Shown: piece by piece, positions 29,601 to 37,625 of the stretch
Position numbering within the stretch: position 1 is the first letter of the stretch
Layout: each line of letters starts with the position of its first letter
Origin: Paenacidovorax caeni
GTDB taxonomy: Bacteria > Pseudomonadota > Gammaproteobacteria > Burkholderiales > Burkholderiaceae_C
Direction of reading: 5' to 3'
Length of the DNA: 64,000 nucleotides
Assembly (NCBI RefSeq): GCF_001298675.1
Contig: NZ_CYIG01000013.1
Coordinates: 21,431-85,430, forward strand
Position numbers and translations under genes: made by a program
The notes under the pieces: generated by a model
Databases searched by the model: none
What the model was told of the DNA's origin: nothing
What the model saw: only the letters and a program-made list of their open reading frames with translations

Positions 29601-30674
29601 ATGTCTGAATCCTCTGTGCTCGCGGCGCGCGGTGTGCGCCTGCCCCTCGTCCAAGGCCCCATGGCGGGTGCCGACACGGCGCGCCTGGCCGCCGCTGTCT
29701 CCCAGGCTGGCGGCCTGGGCATGCTGGGCTGCGGCATGCGCTCGCCCAGCGCCATGCGCGAGGCGGCGGCCGAGGTGCGGCGCCTCACGGCGCAGCCGTT
29801 CGGCATCAACCTGTTCGTGCAGGAAACGCCCACGCCCGACCCGGCCACCGTGGCCCAGGCGCTGGAGCAGCTGGTACCGCTGTACGCGCAATGGGGACTG
29901 CAACCCAGCGTGCCTGCCCGCTGGTGTGAGGATTTCGGCGCGCAGTTCGAGACGCTGCTGGAACTGCGTCCGGCCTTCGCCAGCTTCACCTTCGGCATCC
30001 TGGATGCTGCGCAGGTGCAGCGCCTGCACTCGGCGGGCTGTACCGTGATCGGCACCGCCACCACGGTGCAGGAGGCCCTGGCCTGGGCCGAGGTGGGCGC
30101 CGATGCGGTGTGCGCCTCGGGCCTGGAGGCCGGCGGACACCGGGGCACCTTCCTGGGCGACTTCACGGCCGCGCAGGTGGGCACCCTGGCGCTGGTGCCG
30201 CAGTGCGTCGATGCACTGGCGCCCCAGGGCGTGGCGGTGATCGCGGCGGGCGGCATCATGGATGGGCGCGGCATGGCCGCCGCGCAGGCCCTGGGCGCCC
30301 AGGCGGTACAGATGGGCACGGCCTTCCTGGCCTGCCCCGAGTCGGGCATCGGCCCGGCCTACCGCGCCGCCCTGGCACGGGCCGACGCCACGCAAACACG
30401 CATCACCCGTTCCTTCTCGGGCCGCCCGGCGCGGGGCATCACCAACGCGATGATGGCGCGGCTGCAGCCGCTGGAGCACACCTGGCCCGCCTACCCAGTG
30501 CACAACGCGCTGATGGGCCCGGTGCGCCGCGCCGCCGCCGAAGCGGACGACAGTGATTACCTGGCCCTGTGGGCGGGCCAGGGCGTGGCAGCCGCACGCG
30601 CCCTGCCGGCAGCCGCGCTGGTGCAGGAACTGGTCCGCGAATGGCACGCGGCACGCAAGCAAATGCAGAGCTGA
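29601..30674 (+). CDS. nitronate monooxygenase-like FMN oxidoreductase
   Basis: A 357-residue TIM-barrel flavoenzyme of the 2-nitropropane dioxygenase group. LVQGPMAGADTARLAAAVSQAGGLG is the N-terminal FMN region. GLEAGGHRG, the central VIAAGGIMDGRGMAAAQALGA and AVQMGTAFLACPES are typical phosphate-binding and active-site stretches. Members oxidise propionate 3-nitronate or other nitronates, or act as FMN-dependent reductases. The class with GLEAGGHRG carries the catalytic His. It is just downstream of the LysR regulator and may share its control. Confidence 0.87.
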   Translation: MSESSVLAARGVRLPLVQGPMAGADTARLAAAVSQAGGLGMLGCGMRSPSAMREAAAEVRRLTAQPFGINLFVQETPTPDPATVAQALEQLVPLYAQWGLQPSVPARWCEDFGAQFETLLELRPAFASFTFGILDAAQVQRLHSAGCTVIGTATTVQEALAWAEVGADAVCASGLEAGGHRGTFLGDFTAAQVGTLALVPQCVDALAPQGVAVIAAGGIMDGRGMAAAQALGAQAVQMGTAFLACPESGIGPAYRAALARADATQTRITRSFSGRPARGITNAMMARLQPLEHTWPAYPVHNALMGPVRRAAAEADDSDYLALWAGQGVAAARALPAAALVQELVREWHAARKQMQS

Positions 30675-30714
30675 GACACACGAGGCACATGCGCAGGCCC
30701 TATAGTTGGCGCCC

Positions 30715-31674
30715 ATGCTGCATGTGATAGCAAACACCCGCTTCTTTCTCACGGCCTTCGTGATGGAGCGCCTACGGGGCGTCGAGGGCGTGCGGGTGCT
30801 GCCGCATGGCAACCACGACCGGGGGCTGACCCATTCGCTGGCCAAGTTTGCCGAAGCCAGCCTGCCCTGGGTGGGGCTGGGCTCCCGCGCGTTCTCCGCG
30901 GGCTACCTGGCCCAGTTGCGCGCCATTGAGCCGTCGGACAGCGTGCTGGTCTTCGGCGTAGAGAACGTCAAGGAACTGCGCATCCTGCGCCGCCACATCC
31001 GGGCACAGCGGCGCACCCTGTTCACCTGGAACCCCGTGCGGGACTACCAGCAGAACCCGCTGCTGCGCCTGGTGCACATCCGCGCCTTGAAAGGGCTCGG
31101 CATGGAGGTCGTCACCTTCGACCCGGAGGACGCGCAGCGCCACGGGCTGCGCCTGGTGGATCAGGTGTACCGGGACGTTTCACCATACCTGGAGGGCGAC
31201 GTGGCGCAGGATATCGACCTGTACTTCGTTGGCCAGGACAAGGGGCGCCTGCCCACGCTGGCGCGCCTGCACGCAGCAGCGCGCCAGGCCGGACTGCGGG
31301 TGCACTTTCATATCACGCCGGACCGGCACCGCGCCTACACAGCGCAGGAAAGGGCGCTGCTAACCCCGACACCGCTGCCCTACGCCGAGAACCTGGCGTG
31401 GGTGCGCCGCGCGCGCTGCCTGCTGGAGGTGGTGCAGCCCCACCAAAGCGGGCCCACGGTGCGCAGCCTGGAAGCCGCCTTTTTCGGCACGAAACTGCTG
31501 ACCACCCGCGCCGCCGCGGTGCAGGACGACCTTTACACCCCTGGGCGCGTTTTCGTCGATGGCCATGATGCACCGGACAGCCTCGGCGCCTTCATACGCG
31601 CCCCGCACCCGCCCATCGACCCCGCGCTGCTGGCGCGGCATGACATGCTGCACTGGCACCGGCAGTTCATCTGA
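30715..31674 (+). CDS. predicted glycosyltransferase-like protein of surface polysaccharide loci
   Basis: A 319-residue protein with no membrane segment. The C-terminal half holds IDLYFVGQDKGRLPTL, ENLAWVRRARCLLEVVQPHQSG and TVRSLEAAFFGTKLLTT. This pattern resembles a nucleotide-sugar-binding GT-B-type domain seen in many capsule/LPS clusters of varied bacteria under vague names. The N-terminal half has GHN-like basic residues and FTWNPVRDYQQNP. The ATG at 30715 is preferred to an upstream TTG, though no clear ribosome site exists. Neighbouring GT25 and O-antigen ligase genes support a role in LPS outer-core or O-chain assembly. The sugar and acceptor are unknown. Confidence 0.65.
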   Translation: MLHVIANTRFFLTAFVMERLRGVEGVRVLPHGNHDRGLTHSLAKFAEASLPWVGLGSRAFSAGYLAQLRAIEPSDSVLVFGVENVKELRILRRHIRAQRRTLFTWNPVRDYQQNPLLRLVHIRALKGLGMEVVTFDPEDAQRHGLRLVDQVYRDVSPYLEGDVAQDIDLYFVGQDKGRLPTLARLHAAARQAGLRVHFHITPDRHRAYTAQERALLTPTPLPYAENLAWVRRARCLLEVVQPHQSGPTVRSLEAAFFGTKLLTTRAAAVQDDLYTPGRVFVDGHDAPDSLGAFIRAPHPPIDPALLARHDMLHWHRQFI

Positions 31675-31681
31675 ACCGCCA

Positions 31682-32917
31682 TCAAGGGGCAGCCGCAGCG
31701 GGCTGTGCGGCGCGGCCGCCGAAGTACGCCTGCGCGCACAGCCACAGCAGCAGCATGGTGAAGAAATGGCTCTCGCGCCCACTGAACAAGGGGGAGTTGA
31801 TCAGGCTGTCCACAGCGAAAATCAGGGAGAACGCCCACAGCAAGGGACGATCCTGCGCCGCAGCATGCGCACTGGCGCGCGCGGGCGCGCTCACCAGGAG
31901 CAGAAACAGCAGCACGGCCAGCACGCCGTTTTCCATCCAGAAAAACAGGTACTGGTTGTGCGGATGCCAGCCGCCGAACCAGCACCAGCCCTCTTGGGTG
32001 ACACGCTGGCACCAGACGCTGTGGTAACTGCCTGTGCCCCAGCCCTGCAAGGGCTTCTCCTGGATCAGCAGCGCCGTGTGCTTCCAGAAGTTGACGCGCC
32101 CACCGATGCTGGTGATTTCCATGCTGCTGCTTTGCGCCGCCTCGGCCAGCCCCAGGGCGATGCGGTCGCGCACGGTTTGCGAAGTCGCCAGCACGCCGCC
32201 GATGGCCAGCGCCAGACTGCCCAGCACCACCCAGCGCGACAGACCCCGCAGCGCCAGAAAGACATAGCCCGCCACCGCCACGCAGAGCAGCAGGTAGCCC
32301 GTGCGCCCCTGGGAAAGCTGGGTGACCGCCACCGCTGCCAGCGCAGCCACCAGCCACCAGGCCCAGCGGTACCCACCCCGGGCCGCCTGCCCGCGCGCGA
32401 GAGCCGCCGTGGCGAAGAAGACCATCATGATGTTCTGTGTGATGTAGTCCCCCACCACGGTATGGTCCCCACCCCACCCCTGGTTTTGGGTCACCGACCA
32501 GGGCAGTTGCCAGAACACATTGGCGTAGACCGACGCCAGAATGAACCCCATGGCCGCCATGAAGGCGTTCAGGCACCGCGTGCGCCATACCGTCTGCGCC
32601 AGCAGGGGCAGCAAGGCGGGCAGCAGCAGGAGCTTGGCGTACTTGCTCAGGTGCATGCCAATATCCGCGCCGGGCGCCGGACTGTAGAGCGCGCCCACGA
32701 GCACCACCGCGTACAGGCCCAGCGCCCACCAGACCACGGGCATGCCGCGCACCGCCTGCCAGCGCGCGCGGTAGTCCCCCGCCGCCAGAGACAGCAGGAA
32801 AGCCAGCGCGATGGCCACGTTGCCGGGCGCGAAAGCCACGGGGAACAACAGGAACGCGGCGACCAGGCTCCATTGGGCCGCCAGCAGAAGGCGCGGCTGA
32901 ATCCGCTTCAAGAACAA
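31682..32917 (-). CDS. O-antigen ligase-like membrane protein (WaaL family)
   Basis: About 411 residues with 10 to 12 hydrophobic segments. The Wzy/WaaL signature region is a large periplasmic loop with GGRVNFWKHTALLIQEKPLQGWGTG and WFGGWHPHNQYLFFWMENG. Ligases transfer undecaprenyl-linked O-antigen or other glycans to the lipid A core at the periplasmic face. The start is uncertain. TTG at 32917 follows GGGG and gives a compact N-terminus (FLKRIQPRLLLAAQW); the only upstream in-frame ATG, at 33001, would overlap the divergent gene's start. It lies between glycosyltransferase-like genes on the opposite strand. Confidence 0.82.
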   Translation of the reverse strand: MFLKRIQPRLLLAAQWSLVAAFLLFPVAFAPGNVAIALAFLLSLAAGDYRARWQAVRGMPVVWWALGLYAVVLVGALYSPAPGADIGMHLSKYAKLLLLPALLPLLAQTVWRTRCLNAFMAAMGFILASVYANVFWQLPWSVTQNQGWGGDHTVVGDYITQNIMMVFFATAALARGQAARGGYRWAWWLVAALAAVAVTQLSQGRTGYLLLCVAVAGYVFLALRGLSRWVVLGSLALAIGGVLATSQTVRDRIALGLAEAAQSSSMEITSIGGRVNFWKHTALLIQEKPLQGWGTGSYHSVWCQRVTQEGWCWFGGWHPHNQYLFFWMENGVLAVLLFLLLVSAPARASAHAAAQDRPLLWAFSLIFAVDSLINSPLFSGRESHFFTMLLLWLCAQAYFGGRAAQPAAAAP

Positions 32918-32991
32918 ATCGATCCCCTTTTTCTGTCCATACAATGGCGCGCACCGCCACGGCCCACGCCCTTGTCCTTCGCTCCCGTCCC

Positions 32992-33696
32992 ATGCACCCA
33001 CTGCCCGTGATCCACACCATGTACTGGGACAACATCCCGGCGGATATTCTGGAACAGCAACGGGCGGTCTTCGCCCACCTGGATCTGCCGCTGCAGCAGG
33101 AGCGCGCGCACCAGCAGCCGCATGGCCGCTGGATGACCGAGGTGCTGGAGCGCCACAGCAGCGACGATGTGGTCATTTTCTGCGATATCGATGCCTTCCC
33201 CCTGCACCGCCAGGCCTGCCTCGGGGCCATTGCCCAGGCGCAGGCCGGCGCCCTGTTCGGGCTGGCGCAGTTTTCCAACCACAAGCCTGGCACCCAGGTC
33301 TACGCCGGTCCCATGTTCATGGCCTTGCGCAAGGGGCTGTGGGAAGCACTGGGCAAACCCGACCTGCAAACGAGCAAGCAGCATGACGCGGCCGAGGTGC
33401 TGAGCGCACTGGCGCGTGAGCGCGGCATTGCCCTGGCCATGCCGGCCCCCACGGCGACCCTGATACCCAAGTGGGCCCTGGGCCACGAAGGTGTGTTCGG
33501 CATCGGCACGTTCTATGGCCAGCGCGACTTTTTCCATCTGTTCGAGTCACGCAAGCCGGCCTACGGGGCCCTGCTCGCCGCCGTGGCGGCCGACGTGACG
33601 CAGGACCGCCCGCTGAACTTCGCACACTACCTCGCGCTGGCACAGCGCCTGGGCGACGATCCCCCCGCGCCCCGGCGCCGCTGGTGGAGGCTGTAA
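32992..33696 (+). CDS. hypothetical glycosyltransferase-like protein with DxD
   Basis: A 234-residue soluble protein. The segment DDVVIFCDIDAFPLHRQ has the hydrophobic strand plus D-x-D of GT-A fold glycosyltransferases. It is followed by GLAQFSNHKPGTQVYAGPMFMAL and a C-terminal GHEGVFGIGTFYG-RDFFHLFESR stretch. I do not recognise the family with certainty. It ends at the base before the GT25 gene (TAAATG), so the two are cotranscribed and presumably act on the same glycan. The ATG at 32992 (MHPLPVIHTMYWDN) is preferred to one 48 bases upstream. Confidence 0.65.
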   Translation: MHPLPVIHTMYWDNIPADILEQQRAVFAHLDLPLQQERAHQQPHGRWMTEVLERHSSDDVVIFCDIDAFPLHRQACLGAIAQAQAGALFGLAQFSNHKPGTQVYAGPMFMALRKGLWEALGKPDLQTSKQHDAAEVLSALARERGIALAMPAPTATLIPKWALGHEGVFGIGTFYGQRDFFHLFESRKPAYGALLAAVAADVTQDRPLNFAHYLALAQRLGDDPPAPRRRWWRL

Positions 33697-34434
33697 ATGC
33701 TGCCCCTGGTTTTCATCAACCTCGACAAGGACAGCGAACGCCGCACCCGCATCGAGGCCCAGCTCGCCCACCTGGGCTTGCCGGGCGAGCGCCTGCCCGC
33801 CGTATGGTGGAAGCGCCTGCCACCCGCTGAACAGTCGTTGCTCTACAGCGCCGAGCGCAACCACAGCCAGTACTACCAGCCGCTGGTCGATGGCGAGAAA
33901 GGCTGCTACGCCAGCCACATCCAGGCCTGGCGCCAGCTGCTGGCCAGTGACGCCCCGGCCATGGTCGTGCTGGAGGACGACGTGGTGCTCGAAAATGCCT
34001 TTGCGCCGGTGATGCAGGCCATTGCGGCGCTGGGGGACGATTGGGACATGGTCAAACTCATGGGCCGCCCTGCAGGCGAGAAGATTCGCACCACCCGCCC
34101 CCTGACCGCCTCGCACCGCTTGATCCAGTACCGGCGCGTGCCGAGCTTCACCGCGGGCTACGTGGTCAGCCGCGCGGGCGCGCGCAAGCTGCTCGACAGC
34201 CGGGTGCCCTTTGGCCGCCCGATCGACATCGACCTGCGCTTCTGGTGGGAAAACGACTTGCGCATCCTCGGGGTGCAGCCCCCCGTGGTGCGCCTTGACG
34301 TGACCAGCCAGGACAGCACCATTGCCGGGCGCGGCACCCGCGCCAGCTGGACCACGCGCTGGCGCAAGCTAGCCATGAAGGCACGCCTGACCTGGGGCAA
34401 CGCACGCCACCTGCGCACGCAAAAAGGCCTGTAG
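33697..34434 (+). CDS. glycosyltransferase family 25 (LPS biosynthesis)
   Basis: A 245-residue cytosolic transferase. The GT25 features are FINLDKDSERRTRIEAQL at the N-terminus and KGCYASHIQAWRQLL. Next come the acidic metal-binding VVLEDDVVLENAF and SFTAGYVVSRAGARKLL, typical of LgtB/Lex2B-like enzymes that add Gal or Glc to LPS. It starts directly after the preceding stop. The stop codon TAG lies inside a hairpin that is also a terminator for the opposite strand. Confidence 0.88.
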   Translation: MLPLVFINLDKDSERRTRIEAQLAHLGLPGERLPAVWWKRLPPAEQSLLYSAERNHSQYYQPLVDGEKGCYASHIQAWRQLLASDAPAMVVLEDDVVLENAFAPVMQAIAALGDDWDMVKLMGRPAGEKIRTTRPLTASHRLIQYRRVPSFTAGYVVSRAGARKLLDSRVPFGRPIDIDLRFWWENDLRILGVQPPVVRLDVTSQDSTIAGRGTRASWTTRWRKLAMKARLTWGNARHLRTQKGL

Positions 34435-34449
34435 CCAAGGCTACAGGCC
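34421..34449 (-). terminator. intrinsic terminator of the ilvE/zinc-finger operon, overlapping the GT25 stop
   Basis: The perfect inverted repeat GGCCTGTAGCC (34426-34436)/GGCTACAGGCC (34439-34449) is followed on the minus strand by TTTTT. It ends leftward transcripts, while its stem contains the TAG stop of the rightward GT25 gene. Confidence 0.75.
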
Positions 34450-34453
34450 AAAA

Positions 34454-34505
34454 TTGGCGCCAAGGCTTGTGCAGCAAGCGCTAGCAGCTATCAAAACAGG
34501 AATGG
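34454..34505 (+). repeat. AGCGCTT palindrome, copy 10 (short form)
   Basis: TTGGCGCCAAGGCTTGTGCAG, then the fully canonical right arm AAGCGCTAGCAGCTATC with an AAAA tail (34476-34496). The left arm has GGCTT instead of AGCGCTT. Confidence 0.8.
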
Positions 34506-34539
34506 CCTGGATCCTATCCCCGGGCCATTTGCTGGGCCC

Positions 34540-34746
34540 TCAATGGCCGCCCTTGACCACCTCGCCCGCCTTGAGGCGGTACACGGTGCCACAGTACGGG
34601 CATTTGCCCTCGCCGTGGTGCGCCACGTCGATATAGACCTTCGGGTGGGTATTCCACAGCTTCATGTCGGCCTTGGGGCTGGGGCAATAGACACCGCCAT
34701 TGCCGTTGAGGTCCTTGGCGAGCAATTCGACGACAGCTTGCGTCAT
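34540..34746 (-). CDS. short zinc-finger (zf-CHCC type) protein
   Basis: A 68-residue protein. One Cys (VYCPSP) and a His lie upstream of the C-terminal CPYCGTVYRLK, giving a CHCC zinc-binding set like that of the NDUFS6-related domain. A small protein of this sort commonly follows ilvE in betaproteobacteria. It starts 5 bases after ilvE ends, so the genes form one operon. I chose the ATG at 34746 (MTQAVVELL). The function is unknown. Confidence 0.85.
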   Translation of the reverse strand: MTQAVVELLAKDLNGNGGVYCPSPKADMKLWNTHPKVYIDVAHHGEGKCPYCGTVYRLKAGEVVKGGH

Positions 34747-34751
34747 GGTGG

Positions 34752-35690
34752 TCAAACCTTGGTGAGCCAATGGGCGTATTGGGGATTGCGTCCGTTGACG
34801 ATGTCAAAGAACGCGTTCTGGATTTTCTCGGTGATCGGGCCACGGCTGCCCGCGCCGATTTCGATGCGATCCAGTTCGCGGATCGGCGTGACTTCAGCGG
34901 CCGTGCCGGTGAAGAAGGCCTCGTCAGCGATGTACACCTCGTCGCGCGTGATGCGCTTTTGCACGATCTCCAGACCCAGGTCCTTGGCGATGTGGAAGAC
35001 GGTGTTGCGCGTGATGCCGTTGAGCGCACCGGCCGACAGGTCGGGCGTGTAGATGACGCCGTTCTTCACGACGAAGATGTTCTCGCCCGCGCCTTCGGAG
35101 ACGAAGCCGGCGCTGTCGAGCAGCAGGGCCTCGTCGTAGCCGTCGTCGGTGGCTTCCATGTTGGCCAGGATGGAGTTGCTGTAGTTGCTCACCGCCTTGG
35201 CCTGCGTCATGGTGATGTTGACGTGGTGGCGCGTGTAGCTGCTGGTCTTGACGCGGATGCCGCGCTTCAGACCCTCTTCACCCAGGTACGCGCCCCAGGC
35301 CCAGGCTGCCACCATGGCGTGGATGGTGTTGCCCTTGGGCGAGACGCCCAGCTTCTTGTCGCCAATCCACACCAGCGGGCGCAGGTAGCAGCTCTCGAGC
35401 TTGTTGGCCTTGACCACGTCGATTTGCGCCTGGTTGAGCTGCTCGGCGGTAAAGGGCAGCTTCATGCGCAAAATCTTGGCGCTGTTCATCAGGCGCTCGG
35501 TGTGCTCTTGCAGGCGGAAAATGGCGGTGCCGTTGACGGTGTTGTACGCGCGCACGCCTTCGAAGGCGCCGCAGCCATAGTGCAGCGTATGGGTCAGCAC
35601 ATGGATCTTGGCATCGCGCCAATCGACCATCTGGCCATCCATCCAGATCTTGCCGTCACGATCGGCCATCGAGGGAACTACGGGGCTCAT
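34752..35690 (-). CDS. ilvE: branched-chain amino acid aminotransferase
   Basis: A 312-residue PLP enzyme of fold type IV catalysing the last step of Val, Leu and Ile synthesis. Features are GKIWMDGQMVDWRDAKIHVLTHTLHYG, RLQEHTERL and the C-terminal DLSAGALNGITRNTV. SEGAGENIFVVK and FFTGTAAEVTPIRELD are also present. The PLP lysine is in the KAVSNYSNS region. The ATG at 35690 has GGA upstream; an in-frame ATG 27 bases earlier is less likely. It is followed by the zinc-finger gene. Confidence 0.96.
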   Translation of the reverse strand: MSPVVPSMADRDGKIWMDGQMVDWRDAKIHVLTHTLHYGCGAFEGVRAYNTVNGTAIFRLQEHTERLMNSAKILRMKLPFTAEQLNQAQIDVVKANKLESCYLRPLVWIGDKKLGVSPKGNTIHAMVAAWAWGAYLGEEGLKRGIRVKTSSYTRHHVNITMTQAKAVSNYSNSILANMEATDDGYDEALLLDSAGFVSEGAGENIFVVKNGVIYTPDLSAGALNGITRNTVFHIAKDLGLEIVQKRITRDEVYIADEAFFTGTAAEVTPIRELDRIEIGAGSRGPITEKIQNAFFDIVNGRNPQYAHWLTKV

Positions 35691-35757
35691 GGGAATCCTT
35701 TGAAGGGTTTGCGGCACGCTACCGCAAAGACAGCGATTTTAGAGCGCGCGCACGCAC

Positions 35758-36144
35758 CTACGGGCGGTGCAGCTGCCAGCGCAGCAGCCGCCCATCCTGA
35801 AACTCGCACTCCACCCACGACTGGCCGGCATCGGTCCAGCGGTAGCGCTCGGGTTGTGCGTCGGGCGCGGTGCGCTGCTCGCCCAGAGCGCGCGCCAGCG
35901 CCAGCACGTGCAGCAGGCGCTGGCCGGTGCGCAACTGGGCATGCAGCATCACGGCACTGGCCACCGTGCCCACGGGCTGCTGCGCGGCGCGCTGCATCAC
36001 CCGCATCACCTGGGTGATGTGCAGCAGCAGCCACATGACCACGCCGCCACCCACCGCCAGCACACCCGGCCAGCGCATGGACTGCCAGGCCAGCACGAAC
36101 AGCACCGCGATACCCAGCGGCACGATGAATTTGCGCAATCTCAT
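35758..36144 (-). CDS. conserved membrane-anchored hypothetical protein
   Basis: About 128 residues. Two hydrophobic segments near the N-terminus (FIVPLGIAVLFVLAW and GVLAVGGGVVMWLLLHI) precede a soluble C-terminal half rich in Trp and Arg (ERYRWTDAGQSWVECEF). Homologues are, to my memory, found in Comamonadaceae and sometimes mislabelled as glycerate kinase; nothing in the sequence supports that. The start could be three codons earlier. It lies between the ABC permease gene (14 bases) and ilvE (about 70 bases), all leftward. Confidence 0.7.
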   Translation of the reverse strand: MRLRKFIVPLGIAVLFVLAWQSMRWPGVLAVGGGVVMWLLLHITQVMRVMQRAAQQPVGTVASAVMLHAQLRTGQRLLHVLALARALGEQRTAPDAQPERYRWTDAGQSWVECEFQDGRLLRWQLHRP

Positions 36145-36157
36145 GCGGGCCATTTTC

Positions 36158-36835
36158 CTATGCGCTGGCCCGCGCCAGCCGCCGCGCCACGCCGTCCAGC
36201 GCGCTGCACAGCAGCCAGTACACGGCGCCGACGCACAGAAACACCTCAGCCGGGTGCACCATGACGCGCGCGTTCACCTGGGTGGCGAGGAACGACAGCT
36301 CTGGCACGCCCACGATGTACGCCAGCGACGAGTCCTTGACCAGCGTGACCCACTGGTTGATGAACGACGGCAGCATCATGCGCAGCGCCTGCGGCAGCAC
36401 CACATGGCGCAGCGCACCCCAGCGCGTGAAGCCCAGCGCCATGGCTGCGGCCCACTGCCCCGCAGGCACCCCGCGAATGCCCGCCGCCACCCCATGCGCC
36501 AGGTAGGCGCCGCCCACCAGCGCCAGCGCCGCCATGACGGAGAACACGCCCGGCACCTCGATGCCGAAAAGCATGGGCAACAGGAAATAGGTCCAGAAGA
36601 TCAGCATCAGCACCGGGATGGCACGCAGAAAGCCCAGCACCACCGACAGCACCGCCAGCGCCGGGCCCTGCAGCCACACCAGGAGCACGCCAAAGACCAG
36701 CCCCAGCCCTGCGGAAGCCAGCCCGGCGCCTGCCGACAGCAGCAGCGTGAGCAGCGCGCCGCCCGGCGGACCCTCGGGGAAGGTGCCCCACAGCAGGTAG
36801 TGCCAGTCGTCCGCCAGGAAGGAGAAATCCATCAT
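36158..36835 (-). CDS. amino-acid ABC transporter permease 2 (HisM/GltK type)
   Basis: A 225-residue permease with five hydrophobic segments and the EAA-loop sequence GVPAGQWAAAMALGFTRWGA, followed by LRHVVLPQALRMMLP. It forms the inner-membrane channel with the neighbouring permease for a polar amino acid of the Glu/Asp/Gln/His class. The start overlaps the preceding permease stop by four bases. No ATPase gene of this system is present. Confidence 0.88.
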   Translation of the reverse strand: MMDFSFLADDWHYLLWGTFPEGPPGGALLTLLLSAGAGLASAGLGLVFGVLLVWLQGPALAVLSVVLGFLRAIPVLMLIFWTYFLLPMLFGIEVPGVFSVMAALALVGGAYLAHGVAAGIRGVPAGQWAAAMALGFTRWGALRHVVLPQALRMMLPSFINQWVTLVKDSSLAYIVGVPELSFLATQVNARVMVHPAEVFLCVGAVYWLLCSALDGVARRLARASA

Positions 36836-37581
36836 GCCCCCGGCAGCATGTACGCCCGGCGCCGCTGCAGCCGCTGCGCCAGCAGCTCCAGCACGGCGAT
36901 GGCGGCGATGTACAGCAGCGTGGCCACGGCATAGACCTGGAACGTCTTCCAGGTCTCGGCCTCGGCCTGGCGGGCGCGGTACGACAGCTCCAGCAGCCCC
37001 ACGGCCATGCCCAGCGAGGTGTTCTTGAGGATGTTCATGTACTGCCCGAACAGCGGCGGCAGCGCGATGCGCAGCGCCTGCGGCAGCACCACGTGGCGCA
37101 GCGCCTGCGTAGGCGTGAGGCCCAAGGCCAGCGCGGCGGTGCGCTGGCTGGCGGGCACGCCGCGCAGGCCCGAGCGAATGTCCTCGCCCACGTAGGCGGT
37201 GGAATAGGCCACCAGGCCGACGAGCGCGGCCAGGAACTCAAACGACGGCCAGCGCACCAGCACCACGCCGCCCAGCGCCAGCGCGTGCACGCCGTTGAGC
37301 CATTGCACCCACGCCTCGGGCAGCAGGGCCGGGATGCCGAAGTACCAGAACAGCAGCTGCACCAGCAGCGGCGTGTTGCGGAACACCGAAAGATAGACAC
37401 CGCTGGCGCGCACCAGCGCGGGCCGCGCGCTCTCGCGTGCGGCAGCGAAGGCGATGCCCAGCAGCGTCGAGGCGGCCACCACCAGCAGCGTGGCCCACAG
37501 CGTCATGCCCCAGCCCTGCAGCATCCAGCCGAGGTACTTGGGCGCCAGAAAGCCGTCAGGCAACAAAGAATGCAGAGTCAA
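36832..37581 (-). CDS. amino-acid ABC transporter permease 1 (HisQ/GltJ type)
   Basis: A 249-residue permease with the family start region WATLLVVAASTLLGIAFA, the conserved VFRNTPLLVQLLFWYFG and the EAA loop GVPASQRTAALALGLTPTQA with LRHVVLPQALRIALPP. It lies 44 bases after the binding-protein gene and overlaps permease 2 by four bases. The pair resembles GltJK of the glutamate/aspartate system. Confidence 0.9.
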   Translation of the reverse strand: MTLHSLLPDGFLAPKYLGWMLQGWGMTLWATLLVVAASTLLGIAFAAARESARPALVRASGVYLSVFRNTPLLVQLLFWYFGIPALLPEAWVQWLNGVHALALGGVVLVRWPSFEFLAALVGLVAYSTAYVGEDIRSGLRGVPASQRTAALALGLTPTQALRHVVLPQALRIALPPLFGQYMNILKNTSLGMAVGLLELSYRARQAEAETWKTFQVYAVATLLYIAAIAVLELLAQRLQRRRAYMLPGA

Positions 37582-37625
37582 GACAGCGGGGCGCGCGCCA
37601 CGACAGGTGGCGCACGCGTACGGGG

